Counted from the stretch's first letter, positions 26,346-36,464 are shown. The stretch is 64,000 nt of DNA from Gammaproteobacteria bacterium UBA5078 (GCA_002416505.1 DIAM01000001.1:1-64000); one strand, 5' to 3'. Notes: a model not told the origin generated them from the sequence alone. Translations and numbers: made by a program.

Positions 26346-26858
26346 TTACTGGTTAAGTTCGTTGAGCTTAGCGGTCACCTTGCCGGAAATGTCATAGACA
26401 TTATCGAAAAACGCCACACTATCTGCATTCAACACAAGCGTATAACCGCCTTCCTGTACGACCGACTGAATTGCCGCGCCGAGGTTTTGACGCATGCTAT
26501 CGACGAAGGCTTGCTGACGCTCTTGCAAAGCGGCTTGAACGCGCTCTGAAATCAGCTGCAGCTGAACCTGCTTCTCCTGTGCGTCGGAATTGATTTTACG
26601 CTTCTCCGAATCGCTCATGATGGACTCGTCGCGTTGCGCGCGGGTAACGAGCTCGCGCAGCTCCGTGTTCAAGCGCTCTGCTCGGGCCTGATCGTCGCTA
26701 AACTCTTCTGAAATTGCCGCCTGCATCTCCTGTGCTGCCTGGGAGTTAAACAGGGCCTGCTCAAGATTAACAACGCCCACTACGGGCTGCTGCGCAAACG
26801 CAACACCAGTTGTCAGCAACAGACCTGCAAATGCCAGTACTTTCGATATCGTTTTCAC
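26346..26858 (-). CDS. skp: Periplasmic chaperone Skp (OmpH)
   Basis: A 170-residue periplasmic holdase for outer-membrane proteins. A signal peptide runs to about residue 22 (AFAGLLLTTGVAFA then QQP). The mature part starts with VVGVVNLEQALFNSQA and continues with a Gln/Glu/Arg-rich coiled coil forming the tentacle helices, then the beta-strand tail. The ATG further upstream at 26918 would add 20 residues before the signal peptide; the GTG at 26858 has GGAG upstream and was chosen. It lies between bamA and lpxD, the standard place. Confidence 0.94.
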   Translation of the reverse strand: MKTISKVLAFAGLLLTTGVAFAQQPVVGVVNLEQALFNSQAAQEMQAAISEEFSDDQARAERLNTELRELVTRAQRDESIMSDSEKRKINSDAQEKQVQLQLISERVQAALQERQQAFVDSMRQNLGAAIQSVVQEGGYTLVLNADSVAFFDNVYDISGKVTAKLNELNQ

Positions 26859-26967
26859 TTTCCAATCTCCGAATGAGCCGTTGAACAGTATTTTCACACT
26901 GTGATGTTCATGTTGCAATTAGCATGCACCATCTGTTTTAGACAGCCACGCTGTGATTGTTCCTGCC

Positions 26968-29640
26968 TTAGAATCCTGCCCCGATGGTGAAGTCAAAGGT
27001 CTTCTCGTCATCGTTAGCGTCCTTCGAGAACGGCTTAGCTACGTAGAATGTCAATGGCCCGAAGGGGGACAGATACGTAACACTAATACCCACCGAGTAT
27101 CTAAATTCGCCTAAGTCGAAGTCACTACAATTTTTCTGCAGGCTTTGCAGCGAAGTGCAATTAGATGAGAACACATTGCCAGCATCTACGAATAACGACG
27201 AACGCACCCTGCTTCTGTCGGTAACAAACGGCAGCGGGAAGAGCAATTCTACACTACCGGTAGTTAAGATATTACCCCCAAAAGCGTCTAAATTCTGATT
27301 TAGCGCGATGCTCTCAACGGCCAGTTGGACGCGGGGATTTCCATTGGCATCAAGGACTTGATTGCCATTAACATCCAGAACTGGGGTAGTCAAATAACCA
27401 AACTGTGTAGGATCGATCTGGGCGAAACCGGCCGCGTCGCGAATGATATTGCCGTTCTCATCGCGCAGCAATGCCGTCGAGCCCGTGGAATAACGTGCCG
27501 GATCGGTGCTGCGCGGACCTAGGCTGTTCTCGTCGAAACCGCGCACCACGCCGTTGGAGGACAAGCCTCCAGCGAAGAAGTTCTGGAAGAACGGCAGGCC
27601 GTCAGTGTTGCCATAACCCCCGCCGTAACCAAGGTTCGCGCGCATAGCTAGGATGAAATCACCCACGATCGGCCTGTAGTACTGGGCCGCATAGTTAAAC
27701 TTGTAATACTCCAAGTCACTACCCGGCGTCGTCACCTCGAAGGAGAGTTGCTGGAAGGTACCCGCCGTAGGCAACTGCCCGCGGTTTAAGGTGCTACGCA
27801 ACCAGTTGGTCGAGAAGGTGAAGTTGTCGAAGGTGGTGCCTTGCTTATCGATAAAGCCCTTGTCTGGATTCTGATTCAGGTACTCGAGTGGCAGGTCGAC
27901 AATAAAGCCACCCGTCGAATCCATAACAGGACCGCTGAAGGGATTCTCGTTCGCCTCTTCGATAATGTATCGATCGACACCGTCGAACAGCTGCGGGCTA
28001 GACTCGATCTCCTGCACGGTAAAACCACCCGAGCTCAGCTCAGTGTGGGAATAACCGATATTGAAACCGATCTGCTGAATCTCGCTAATCGGATAGGCAA
28101 AGTTGAACGAGCCCCCGTAAGACTTAGTCGAGAAACTAGCGATATTAAACGGCGAGTCTTGTTCCTGCAGAAATATGTTAAAGCCACGACTCACGCCATC
28201 GGCGGTAAAGTAAGGATCCAGATAGCTGAAGTTCAAACTTTTCTGGAACGTACTTTTATTAATGCCGATGCCGACCGTGCGACCAGTACCTAGGAAGTTT
28301 TGCGCCTCTAGTGATGAGCTGATAAAGAAATCGCCGCCGCCGCCAGAGCCAACGCTGAAGGAGATATTGCTGAAGTTCTGCTCCTCAACCGTGTATTGCA
28401 CATCGATCTGATCCGTAGTGCCCGGCACCTCGATAGTCTCGACCTCGACGGTGGAGAAATAACCAAGGCGCTCCAGCCTAACCTTAGACAGCTCGATCAA
28501 CTGGCTCGACGCTGGCGCGCTTTCTAATTGACGCATTTCGCGGCGCAAAACCTCGTCCGCTGTCGCGACGTTGCCGATGAAATTTACGCGATTCACATAG
28601 GTACGATTGCCCGCATCGACGAAGAATGTCACGTCGACAGTCTGATCCTCTTCATTGATCTCGGGTACGCCGTTGACCTCGGCGAATGCATAGCCGAAAT
28701 TACCGAGGATCTGCGTCATATACTCTTCGGATGCCGTCACCAGCGCCTGCGAAAAAGTTTGACCTGCTGCCACTACCGTATATGCACGTAGGATGGCCTC
28801 GGTGTTCACTAGATCACCGGCAAGATTCACCTCATTGACGACATATTTATCGCCTTCGGAGACATTGATGGTGATATAAATTTCTTCGTTATCGGGGGTA
28901 ATGGAGATTGGCGTGGAGTCGATATTGAAACGCACATAGCCGTTGTCCATATAGTGAGACGTTAGCTTCTCCAAGTCACCGGTTAACTGCTCTCGTGAGT
29001 ATTTATTGCGACCGCTAAAGGGGTTGTACCAAGGCTTAAGGCCGAGATCGAATAGATCCAACAACTCATCGTCGTCGAAGGCATTATTGCCCACGATATT
29101 GATGTATTGAATGCGGCTCTCTTTGCCCTCGTTGATCGTCATATTGATCGCGACGCGATTACGCGGCTGCTCTTCGATATCGATCTCGACCGTGGTGCCA
29201 TAACGACCACGCCCGGAATATACTTCCTGAATACCCTGCCGAATCGCCTCGAGTGTGGCGCGCGTAAAGATGCCGCCCTCGGTGATATCCGCAGTCGCCA
29301 TATTCTCTAGGATATCTTCGGACTTGAGCACCTTGTTGCCGGTGATATTGATCTCACTGACCGAAGGACGCTCCAATACAGTAATGAAGAGCACATTGCC
29401 TTCGCGAGCTACCTCTACATCTTCGAAGTATTCCGAAGCGGTGATAGCGCGAATAATATCGGCGGGCACTGTATCGCTGACGACGTCACCGATGCCCACG
29501 GGCAACAGACCAAACACGACGCCAGAGGATATCCTCTGTAGTCCGTCGATTTGAATGTCTTCAATTACGAAATTCTGAGCATAAGCAGCAGTTGATGCCA
29601 CTGATGACAATATTAATGTACTTAAAAAGGATCTAGTCAT
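26968..29640 (-). CDS. bamA: Outer membrane protein assembly factor BamA
   Basis: An 890-residue Omp85 protein, the core of the BAM complex. The signal peptide ends near AAYA. Five POTRA domains span about residues 22-420, and a 16-strand barrel follows to the C-terminal ...TIGAGF. The conserved L6 motif VRGF is at residues 699-702. It is roughly 80 residues longer than E. coli BamA; much of the excess lies right after VRGF, where a loop of about 70 residues contains Asp/Asn/Gly repeats (RDENGNIIRD, LDVNGNQVLDANGNP). RseP upstream and Skp downstream match the conserved order. Confidence 0.98.
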   Translation of the reverse strand: MTRSFLSTLILSSVASTAAYAQNFVIEDIQIDGLQRISSGVVFGLLPVGIGDVVSDTVPADIIRAITASEYFEDVEVAREGNVLFITVLERPSVSEINITGNKVLKSEDILENMATADITEGGIFTRATLEAIRQGIQEVYSGRGRYGTTVEIDIEEQPRNRVAINMTINEGKESRIQYINIVGNNAFDDDELLDLFDLGLKPWYNPFSGRNKYSREQLTGDLEKLTSHYMDNGYVRFNIDSTPISITPDNEEIYITINVSEGDKYVVNEVNLAGDLVNTEAILRAYTVVAAGQTFSQALVTASEEYMTQILGNFGYAFAEVNGVPEINEEDQTVDVTFFVDAGNRTYVNRVNFIGNVATADEVLRREMRQLESAPASSQLIELSKVRLERLGYFSTVEVETIEVPGTTDQIDVQYTVEEQNFSNISFSVGSGGGGDFFISSSLEAQNFLGTGRTVGIGINKSTFQKSLNFSYLDPYFTADGVSRGFNIFLQEQDSPFNIASFSTKSYGGSFNFAYPISEIQQIGFNIGYSHTELSSGGFTVQEIESSPQLFDGVDRYIIEEANENPFSGPVMDSTGGFIVDLPLEYLNQNPDKGFIDKQGTTFDNFTFSTNWLRSTLNRGQLPTAGTFQQLSFEVTTPGSDLEYYKFNYAAQYYRPIVGDFILAMRANLGYGGGYGNTDGLPFFQNFFAGGLSSNGVVRGFDENSLGPRSTDPARYSTGSTALLRDENGNIIRDAAGFAQIDPTQFGYLTTPVLDVNGNQVLDANGNPRVQLAVESIALNQNLDAFGGNILTTGSVELLFPLPFVTDRSRVRSSLFVDAGNVFSSNCTSLQSLQKNCSDFDLGEFRYSVGISVTYLSPFGPLTFYVAKPFSKDANDDEKTFDFTIGAGF

Positions 29641-29714
29641 GAATGTGGTTCAAGCCTGAGTCTAGTAGCTTTTATCGAATGGAATGTGAGAGTTGCGCAG
29701 AAGATCCTTGGGTA

Positions 29715-31106
29715 TCATAGGAGCCGACTGACATCGTTATATACCGCCAATACCATGACCCCTGAGATAAGAAGTAAACCCAACTGAAGGCCCATCGCCT
29801 GGATGCGCTCCGGGACTGGTCGCCGGATAATCGCTTCAATGCTGTAATAGAGCAAATGCCCTCCGTCCAGCACCGGAATTGGAAGTAAATTGAGCACGCC
29901 CAGACTTATGCTGAGGATTGCCAGGAAGCCAAGATACACTTCCAAGCCGTAGCTCGCCGTTTCTCCCGCAACTTGCGCGATCGTGATCGGCCCATTGATA
30001 TTCTTTACAGAGATCAGGCCTATCACCATCTTTTTAATCGAATCGAGCACGAAGACTGATTTCTCCCAAGTCTCCTGCACCGCTGGCACGAAGCCGCTCA
30101 GCGGATTGTAATGCACTTCTCGCAACCGCTCAGGGGGCAGGCTCGCCATTAGGTCGAATTCCTGCACATAGGCGCCGATAACGCCAATCTGACTGCCGTC
30201 TTCGGCCTCTGTGAGTTGTGGCACGATCGTCAGAGGCACTGTGTTCGAATCTCGTTGGACAACAATGTTCAGTGGCAGTTCCGGGCTAGCGCGAACCCGT
30301 TGCACCCATTGCAACCAACCAGTGAGGGGGGCCCCATTTACAGACACAATGCGATCACCCGCGAGCATGCCAGACTGCTCGGCGGCACCGCCTGCCACCA
30401 GCCCTTCAATCACGGGGGGAATCTCGTATTGCACGAAGCCTAGCGAGCCGAGCGGATTAGGCTCGGCGGTGTCTGACTGCCAGCTCTCCAGCGCGATGCG
30501 GAACTCCTGTGGGGCGCTCTGCCCAGCGGGAATGGCGCTTATTAACAGGTCACCGGTCTCACCAAGACGGGCTAGGAGCAGCATGGTCACTTGCTGCCAA
30601 ACCGCTGCGCTCTCTCCATCCACGGCCACGATTTCGTCGCCGGCGCGTAGCCCTGCCGTGTAGGCGGGTGATTCTTCTAAGACATTGGCTAGTACTGGGG
30701 ATGTGCCACTGAGCCCATAGGCCACATTGATAATCCAGAACACGGTAATCGCGAGAAGGAAGTTCGCTGCGGGGCCGGCGGCCACAATCGCCATACGCTG
30801 CCACAGCGGTTTGCTTGCAAAGGAGAGGTGCTTTTCGCTGGAAGAAACGCTGCTCTCACTCTGGACACTGGTGTCCTCTTGGCCGAGCATTTTTACGTAA
30901 CCACCCAAGGGAATAGGGGCTATCACGTATTCGGTGCCATCTTTACCAACCCAGGTCTTGACGGCCTTGCCAAACCCTATGGAAAAACGCAACACCTTGA
31001 CGCCACAGCGCCGCGCGACCCAGAAATGCCCGAACTCATGCACAGTTACGAGGATTCCGAGCGTCACAACTAGTGCGAGTATATTAATTATCAGTTGTAG
31101 AGCCAT
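29715..31106 (-). CDS. rseP: Site-2 protease RseP
   Basis: A 463-residue intramembrane zinc metalloprotease that makes the second cut in the anti-sigma factor RseA, releasing sigma-E. The zinc motif HEFGH is at residues 23-27 in the first membrane segment. Two PDZ domains occupy the periplasmic middle, and the third ligand Asp414 is in PIPVLDGGH. Its substrate RseA and the sigma factor are encoded 31 kb away in the same window. It is followed by bamA, itself a sigma-E target in other species. Confidence 0.98.
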   Translation of the reverse strand: MALQLIINILALVVTLGILVTVHEFGHFWVARRCGVKVLRFSIGFGKAVKTWVGKDGTEYVIAPIPLGGYVKMLGQEDTSVQSESSVSSSEKHLSFASKPLWQRMAIVAAGPAANFLLAITVFWIINVAYGLSGTSPVLANVLEESPAYTAGLRAGDEIVAVDGESAAVWQQVTMLLLARLGETGDLLISAIPAGQSAPQEFRIALESWQSDTAEPNPLGSLGFVQYEIPPVIEGLVAGGAAEQSGMLAGDRIVSVNGAPLTGWLQWVQRVRASPELPLNIVVQRDSNTVPLTIVPQLTEAEDGSQIGVIGAYVQEFDLMASLPPERLREVHYNPLSGFVPAVQETWEKSVFVLDSIKKMVIGLISVKNINGPITIAQVAGETASYGLEVYLGFLAILSISLGVLNLLPIPVLDGGHLLYYSIEAIIRRPVPERIQAMGLQLGLLLISGVMVLAVYNDVSRLL

Positions 31107-31199
31107 AATAATCTGTACTTCACCCGGGGGGCAGACTATGCAGCACCCAGCTCTGTCACGTGAATTGCGCAGCGTTTGTCTGCGTATACGTCAAATATC

Positions 31200-32423
31200 T
31201 TAAACCCTGTCGCTTATCTGTTGCGCTAACTCGCGCGCCGAACGATCTGCCTGCCGAATAATATCGAGTGTGTCCGCTTTGCGACAAGTCATTTGTTCCA
31301 ACACTCCGGCAATGATAGCAGGTATGGCCGTGAAACGACTCTTACCCTGTAAAAAAGACTCCACCGCCACTTCGTTGGCAGCATTAAGGATAGTAGGCGC
31401 GGTGCCGCCCATCTTGGCGGCCTCTATACCTAGACGCAAACACGGAAAACGCTCCAAGTCTGGGGTAAAGAACTCCAGAGCGCTCTGCTTGGTAAGGTCC
31501 AGATAGGCCGCGCCCGAGGCGATGCGATTCGGCCACGCTAGACTATAGGCAATCGGGACGCGCATGTCGGGACTACCCATCTGGGCTAGGACCGAACCGT
31601 CCGCATACTCCACCATGGAATGAACGATGCTCTGCGGGTGGATAAGCACGTCGACGAGCTGGGGCCCTACACCAAACAAATAGCAAGCCTCAATGACCTC
31701 CAGCCCTTTATTCATCATAGTCGCGGAGTCCACAGAGATCTTGCGACCCATGCTCCAATTAGGATGTTTACAGGCCTGCTCGGGGGTAACCTGCTCCAAG
31801 GCGCTGCGTGGCGACTCTCGAAATGGCCCGCCAGAGGCCGTGAGAACCACGCGGCGCACGCCTTGACTGCAGATATCGCCGCCGGCGAATCGAGACTCGG
31901 GAGGCAGGCACTGAAACACGGCGTTGTGCTCGCTATCGATGGGCAATAACACGGCATCGCTTGCAGCCAGGGCGTCTATGAACAAGTCCCCCGCCATTAC
32001 CAATGCTTCTTTGTTGGCCAATAGCACTTTCTTGGAATGTGCGACGGCAGCGAGTGTAGAGGGCAAGCCCGCACTCCCCACGATGGCCGCCATGACCGTA
32101 TCGGTATCGGGATGCGAGGCGATTTCGATCAAAGCCTGCGCTCCGGCAAGGACTTCGGTCTCCGAACCTGCAGCCCGCAAAGACTTGCGCAGCGTCTCGG
32201 CAGCCTGTTCATCAACCATCACCGCATAGCGCGGGCTGAAGCGACGGCATTGTTCGAGCATCATGGCCGCGTTCTGGTGCGCCGTGAGGGCGAAGACCCG
32301 ATACTGCGGGTGCAGGGCTATAACCTCAAGCGTGCTTTTACCGATGGAACCGGTAGAGCCTAGGATGCTGATCTGAGCGCTAGGGCCGCAGGCGCGGCGC
32401 GTTGGCGTGGCGTTTATGCCCAT
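31200..32423 (-). CDS. dxr: 1-deoxy-D-xylulose 5-phosphate reductoisomerase
   Basis: A 407-residue NADPH-dependent enzyme, the committed step of the MEP pathway. The cofactor motif LGSTGSIGKSTLEV starts at residue 21; LLANKEALVMAG, ILPIDSEHNAVFQ-like LLPIDSEHNA, TASGGPF and the substrate loop PNWSMGRKISVDSATMMNKG follow. The N-terminus has about 16 extra residues relative to E. coli. Its ATG overlaps the cdsA stop by 10 bases, so the two are translationally coupled. Confidence 0.98.
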   Translation of the reverse strand: MGINATPTRRACGPSAQISILGSTGSIGKSTLEVIALHPQYRVFALTAHQNAAMMLEQCRRFSPRYAVMVDEQAAETLRKSLRAAGSETEVLAGAQALIEIASHPDTDTVMAAIVGSAGLPSTLAAVAHSKKVLLANKEALVMAGDLFIDALAASDAVLLPIDSEHNAVFQCLPPESRFAGGDICSQGVRRVVLTASGGPFRESPRSALEQVTPEQACKHPNWSMGRKISVDSATMMNKGLEVIEACYLFGVGPQLVDVLIHPQSIVHSMVEYADGSVLAQMGSPDMRVPIAYSLAWPNRIASGAAYLDLTKQSALEFFTPDLERFPCLRLGIEAAKMGGTAPTILNAANEVAVESFLQGKSRFTAIPAIIAGVLEQMTCRKADTLDIIRQADRSARELAQQISDRV

Positions 32424-33283
32424 GTGATGTCCGCGAAAACAATAAGAAGACTAAATACAAATACCGGGGCCGCAGAGGTTAGGCTGTCGATGCGATCGAG
32501 TACTCCGCCATGACCGGGGAGTGATTTACCGCTGTCTTTGAGTCCCTGGCTGCGCTTGAGCATACTCTCGAACAAATCGCCCAACACGCTAAATACCGCC
32601 ACTATCAGCGCTATCACCAAGAACGCGAGCATCCTGAACAAATCTAGGCTCACCATCGTCATCTGCAAGGGATAGAGCAGCAACAATGCTAGCGCAAAGC
32701 TCGCCGCTAAACCGCCCCAAAAGCCTGCCCACGACTTGCCTGGACTGAGCTTTGGCGCCAGTTTAGCGCGGCCCCAAGCGCGGCCGGTGAAATAGGCCCC
32801 AATATCGGCGATGCTCACCAAGGCCACGAGAGTAAGAACGAGATAGCCCTGCGGCTCGAGGTATTTGAGTTGAATCAGGGCAATCCAAGTGGGCAATAGA
32901 GTACAAAAACCCATGAGCGCAGTCTTAGGCACCCCTTCCCAACGCGATTGCTGCTCGGGGAAATGCCTAATCAAATAGAATGCTAGTAACCAGAATATGA
33001 CACCGGCACCGGTAACGGCAAGGACTACCCGGCGCTGCAAGGCGGCTGCAGCAGGCGTGACATCCGCCAGATAGGCGACCAGGAGCATCGCGGCGCCGAA
33101 AACCAATAGATAGAGCAACTTTGAGGGCCAGCCGTGCAGGCCCATCAGGCCTGTCCACTCTAAAACCCCCACCAAGAGCACTGCACTGATGAATAACGCG
33201 AATTGAAACGGCGTACTCATTGCGGTCGCAACACACAGGACTAGCAGCATTATTAGGGCCGTGATAACGCGAGTTCTAAGCAC
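32414..33283 (-). CDS. cdsA: Phosphatidate cytidylyltransferase
   Basis: A 289-residue integral membrane enzyme making CDP-diacylglycerol from CTP and phosphatidate. About eight hydrophobic helices are visible and the CDP-DAG synthase signature is at the C-terminus (SLPGHGGVLDRIDSL), preceded by GDLFESMLKRSQGLKDSG. The GTG at 33283 (VLRTRVITAL) is preceded by GGGAGC and overlaps the uppS stop by 8 bases; an ATG at 33313 would add a Cys/Arg-rich stretch deeper inside uppS, so the GTG was preferred. Confidence 0.95.
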   Translation of the reverse strand: MLRTRVITALIMLLVLCVATAMSTPFQFALFISAVLLVGVLEWTGLMGLHGWPSKLLYLLVFGAAMLLVAYLADVTPAAAALQRRVVLAVTGAGVIFWLLAFYLIRHFPEQQSRWEGVPKTALMGFCTLLPTWIALIQLKYLEPQGYLVLTLVALVSIADIGAYFTGRAWGRAKLAPKLSPGKSWAGFWGGLAASFALALLLLYPLQMTMVSLDLFRMLAFLVIALIVAVFSVLGDLFESMLKRSQGLKDSGKSLPGHGGVLDRIDSLTSAAPVFVFSLLIVFADITWA

Positions 33284-34064
33284 TACGCGTGCTCCCTGGC
33301 ACCGACAACTCATCGCTGTGCTCAGGATTATCTAAGTGTCCGTAACGACGCTGACGCTTGCTGTAATCCTGCATAGCTAACTCGAATTCCCGATCGTCGA
33401 ATTTTGGCCAATAGCAATCGGTAAAATACAGTTCGGTATAGGCAAACTGCCAGAGGAGGAAATTACTGATGCGGCTCTCCCCTCCCGTGCGGATGCACAG
33501 GTCTGGGGCTGGGTCGTTCGCTAGGGAAATAAAACGCTGCATTTGGCCTATATCGACCTGTTCCGCGCGCAGCCTGCCCTGCTCGACTTCCATCGCTATC
33601 TGCTTCGCTGCGTTTGCAATATCCCATTGACCGCCGTAATCGGCCGCAACAGTGACCACCGTGCCGGAATTGTTCGCCGTTAAAGACTCGACATCTTGCA
33701 TATGGCGCTGCAGTGTCGGCGAAAAACTCTCGCGATTGCCGATAAAGCGCAGCTGCACATTGTTGTTATGCAGTTGAGTGATCTCTTTACGCTTCAATAC
33801 TGCGAGAAACAGGGCCATCAAACCCTTCACTTCCTTATTAGGGCGCAGCCAATTCTCACTGCTAAACGCGAACAAGGTGAGGTATTTGATGCCGCGATCG
33901 ATACAGGAGTAAACCACTTTGCGCGCAGCCTCGGCGCCGGCTCGATGCCCAGCAGATCCAGACAGGCCATTAGTCTTTGCCCAGCGGTTGTTGCCATCCA
34001 TGATGATAGCGACATGCCTAGGGAGTTGGCTATCTTCAGATTGGCAGGGGGTTTCTTTGTGCAT
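33276..34064 (-). CDS. uppS: Undecaprenyl diphosphate synthase
   Basis: A 262-residue cis-prenyltransferase extending farnesyl diphosphate to C55 undecaprenyl diphosphate, the carrier for peptidoglycan and O-antigen. The catalytic Asp23 lies in AIIMDGNNRWAK. FAFSSENWLRP, AADYGGQWDI, DLCIRTGGESRISNFL and AYTELYFTDCYWPKF are the other family blocks. The recycling enzyme uppP and a DUF368 carrier transporter are elsewhere in the window. Confidence 0.98.
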   Translation of the reverse strand: MHKETPCQSEDSQLPRHVAIIMDGNNRWAKTNGLSGSAGHRAGAEAARKVVYSCIDRGIKYLTLFAFSSENWLRPNKEVKGLMALFLAVLKRKEITQLHNNNVQLRFIGNRESFSPTLQRHMQDVESLTANNSGTVVTVAADYGGQWDIANAAKQIAMEVEQGRLRAEQVDIGQMQRFISLANDPAPDLCIRTGGESRISNFLLWQFAYTELYFTDCYWPKFDDREFELAMQDYSKRQRRYGHLDNPEHSDELSVPGSTRSA

Positions 34065-34183
34065 CCGACATCTATGTCTCTTATTAGTTGAAGCTCACGC
34101 GGCATTCACGACAAATACCACGCGCTGGCCCACTTATAGCGGACTTCACAACTATCATCCAGTCAATATTCGCGAGAAGAAAA

Positions 34184-34741
34184 CTATATGGACAATAGGT
34201 CAGTTTCTTTAGTGGCGAAATGCGAGTCTACCGAGGCGATAAACTTATCGGTAATCTTCTGGATACGCTCCTCGGCGCGACGCTGATCGTCTTCGCTGAT
34301 CTCTTTGTCTTTGAGCAAGTCTTTGACGCTGCCATTGGCGTCGCGACGTATATTGCGTATCGCAACACGGGCGTTCTCGGCCTCGGCTTTTGCCTGCTTG
34401 GTGTATTCCTTACGAGTCTCCTCGGTCAGTGCGGGCATCGGTACGCGAATCGATTCGCCATTGTTGGAAGGATTCAAGCCGAGATCAGACTTCATGATGC
34501 CTTTCTCGACTTCCACAATCATGGGGCGCTCCCAAGGCACTACGACGAGACAGCGGCCATCCTCAACGGTGATGTTGGCAAGCTGGTTCAGGGGCGTATC
34601 GGCGCCGTAATAGGACACCATGACAGTGTCCAATAAGCTCGGGTGCGCACGGCCCGTGCGAATCTTATTGAAGGCGAGTTCAAGGGAACTCAAGCTCTTC
34701 TCCATGCGTTGCTCAGCATCTTTAATTATGGCTTCAATCAT
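34184..34741 (-). CDS. frr: Ribosome recycling factor
   Basis: A 185-residue RRF, the family's exact usual length, that splits post-termination ribosomes with EF-G. It is mostly a three-helix bundle with the conserved FNKIRTGRAHPSLLD, VVPWERPMI, LNPSNNGESIRVPMP and RNIRRDAN segments. The order pyrH-frr-uppS is conserved. A 119-base gap follows before uppS. Confidence 0.98.
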   Translation of the reverse strand: MIEAIIKDAEQRMEKSLSSLELAFNKIRTGRAHPSLLDTVMVSYYGADTPLNQLANITVEDGRCLVVVPWERPMIVEVEKGIMKSDLGLNPSNNGESIRVPMPALTEETRKEYTKQAKAEAENARVAIRNIRRDANGSVKDLLKDKEISEDDQRRAEERIQKITDKFIASVDSHFATKETDLLSI

Positions 34742-34774
34742 CTTCTATCCCCATAGGCTCGGGTGGTTATAGTT

Positions 34775-35506
34775 CTATTCGGAAGGGTTCTCGATGATCG
34801 TGCCATCTGCAGACCCCATGACGTTGTTCAACAACGCGCCGGGCTTGTTCATATTGAATACACGCACGGGTATATCGTGCTCGCGAATCAACGCTATCGC
34901 GGTGAGATCCATGACGCCGAGTTTCTTCTCCAACACTTCGTCGAAGGTCAGTCGGTCATATTTCACAGCATCGGGTACGAGATTTGGATCGGCAGAATAG
35001 ACGCCGTCTACCTTGGTCGCTTTTAGGACCAGTTCGGCGTCGATTTCGATACCACGCAGACAGGCGGCCGAATCGGTAGTGAAGAAAGGATTGCCGGTAC
35101 CGGCGGCGAAGATCACGACATCACCAGCGCGTAGGTGACGTATGGCGGTGCGACGATCGTAGTGTTCCACAACCCCGCTCATGGGGATTGCCGACATCAC
35201 GCGCGTGGCAATATTGGCGCGCTCTAGCGCATCGCGCATCGCCAAGGCATTCATGACCGTGGCCAGCATGCCCATGTGGTCGCCGGTAACCCGCTCCATA
35301 CCTGCGGCGTTCAAGGCCGCGCCACGGAATAGATTGCCGCCGCCAATGACCATGCCGATCTGCACGCCAAGGCCGACCAATTGGCCGACCTCGACTGCCA
35401 TGCGATCCAGTACTTTAGGGTCAATACCAAAATCCGCGTCCCCCATCAGGGCCTCGCCGCTGAGTTTCAGGAGTATGCGTTTGTATTTCTTATCTGGCTT
35501 GACCAT
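34775..35506 (-). CDS. pyrH: Uridylate kinase (UMP kinase)
   Basis: A 243-residue amino-acid-kinase-fold enzyme phosphorylating UMP to UDP. YKRILLKLSGEALMGD is the N-terminal nucleotide-binding strand, with VIGGGNLFRG and FAAGTGNPFFTTDSAA further on. The ATG at 35506 was chosen over an in-frame GTG two codons earlier; both lie behind the same GAGG sequence. It is read with tsf upstream and frr downstream. Confidence 0.97.
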   Translation of the reverse strand: MVKPDKKYKRILLKLSGEALMGDADFGIDPKVLDRMAVEVGQLVGLGVQIGMVIGGGNLFRGAALNAAGMERVTGDHMGMLATVMNALAMRDALERANIATRVMSAIPMSGVVEHYDRRTAIRHLRAGDVVIFAAGTGNPFFTTDSAACLRGIEIDAELVLKATKVDGVYSADPNLVPDAVKYDRLTFDEVLEKKLGVMDLTAIALIREHDIPVRVFNMNKPGALLNNVMGSADGTIIENPSE

Positions 35507-35542
35507 GAGCACTTCGCCTCGGTGAGTTGTGCGGACCCTAAC

Positions 35543-36418
35543 TTAACCCTTTGATACTGCGGCAACCTCTGCAGCGAAATCGACCTCTTCCTTCTCGATG
35601 CCTTCGCCAACTTCGTAACGCTTGAAGCTAACAACATCCGCGCCAGCCTTTTTCAGCAAGGCAGCGACAGTGATTTCACCGTCTTTCACGAATGCTTGGT
35701 CGAGTAGACTAACTTCCGCTACGTATTTGCGCAAACGTCCCTGAATCATCTTCTCGATGATCTCCTCAGGCTTACCGCTCTCACGGGCCTGTGCGGAGTA
35801 AATCTCGGACTCTTTGGCCAACAACTCTGGAGGCACGTCCTCTGCGCGGACCACGATCGGATTCACCGCCGCTACGTGCATGGCGATGTCTTTGGCAAGC
35901 GTATCGTCGCCGCCAGTGATCGCAACCAAGACGGCAATACGATTGTTGCTGTGGATATAGGTGTCCACAATCCCGTCGTTCACGTTCTTGAATTCGATGA
36001 TCTCAACACGGCGTACATTGATGTTCTCGCCGATCTTCTGCACCAATTTCTCACGGGCATCTTCTAGGCCTGTGGACATCAGTTTCGCGACATCGGTTTC
36101 ACGGCTTGCGAAGGCATGCTCAAGGACTGAATTCGCGAAATTGAGGAAGTTGTCGTCGCGGGCAACGAAGTCTGTCTCACTGTTAACCTCAAGAATGACA
36201 CCGAAATTGCCGTCCTCGGAGATCTTCGTTAGCACTATGCCCTCTGCTGCAATACGGCCGGCTTTCTTAGCGGCTTTCATGCCACTAGCTTTGCGCATCT
36301 CGTCGATCGCTTTTTCCATGTCGCCATCGGCCTCTACGAGCGCTTTCTTGCAATCCATCATGCCTAGACCAGTGCGCTCACGCAGTTCCTTGACCATTCC
36401 CGCTGTAATATTCGCCAT
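35543..36418 (-). CDS. tsf: Translation elongation factor Ts
   Basis: A 291-residue nucleotide-exchange factor for EF-Tu. The N-terminal UBA-like domain reads VKELRERTGLGMMDCKKAL. The core shows EVNSETDFVARDDNF, which inserts next to the EF-Tu nucleotide site, and MHVAAVNP. It follows rpsB after a 172-base gap that holds a probable attenuator stem. Confidence 0.98.
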   Translation of the reverse strand: MANITAGMVKELRERTGLGMMDCKKALVEADGDMEKAIDEMRKASGMKAAKKAGRIAAEGIVLTKISEDGNFGVILEVNSETDFVARDDNFLNFANSVLEHAFASRETDVAKLMSTGLEDAREKLVQKIGENINVRRVEIIEFKNVNDGIVDTYIHSNNRIAVLVAITGGDDTLAKDIAMHVAAVNPIVVRAEDVPPELLAKESEIYSAQARESGKPEEIIEKMIQGRLRKYVAEVSLLDQAFVKDGEITVAALLKKAGADVVSFKRYEVGEGIEKEEVDFAAEVAAVSKG

Positions 36419-36464
36419 TTTATTGCCCCTATCGATATCTTAAAAATTCAGTGATTTAAATCAG

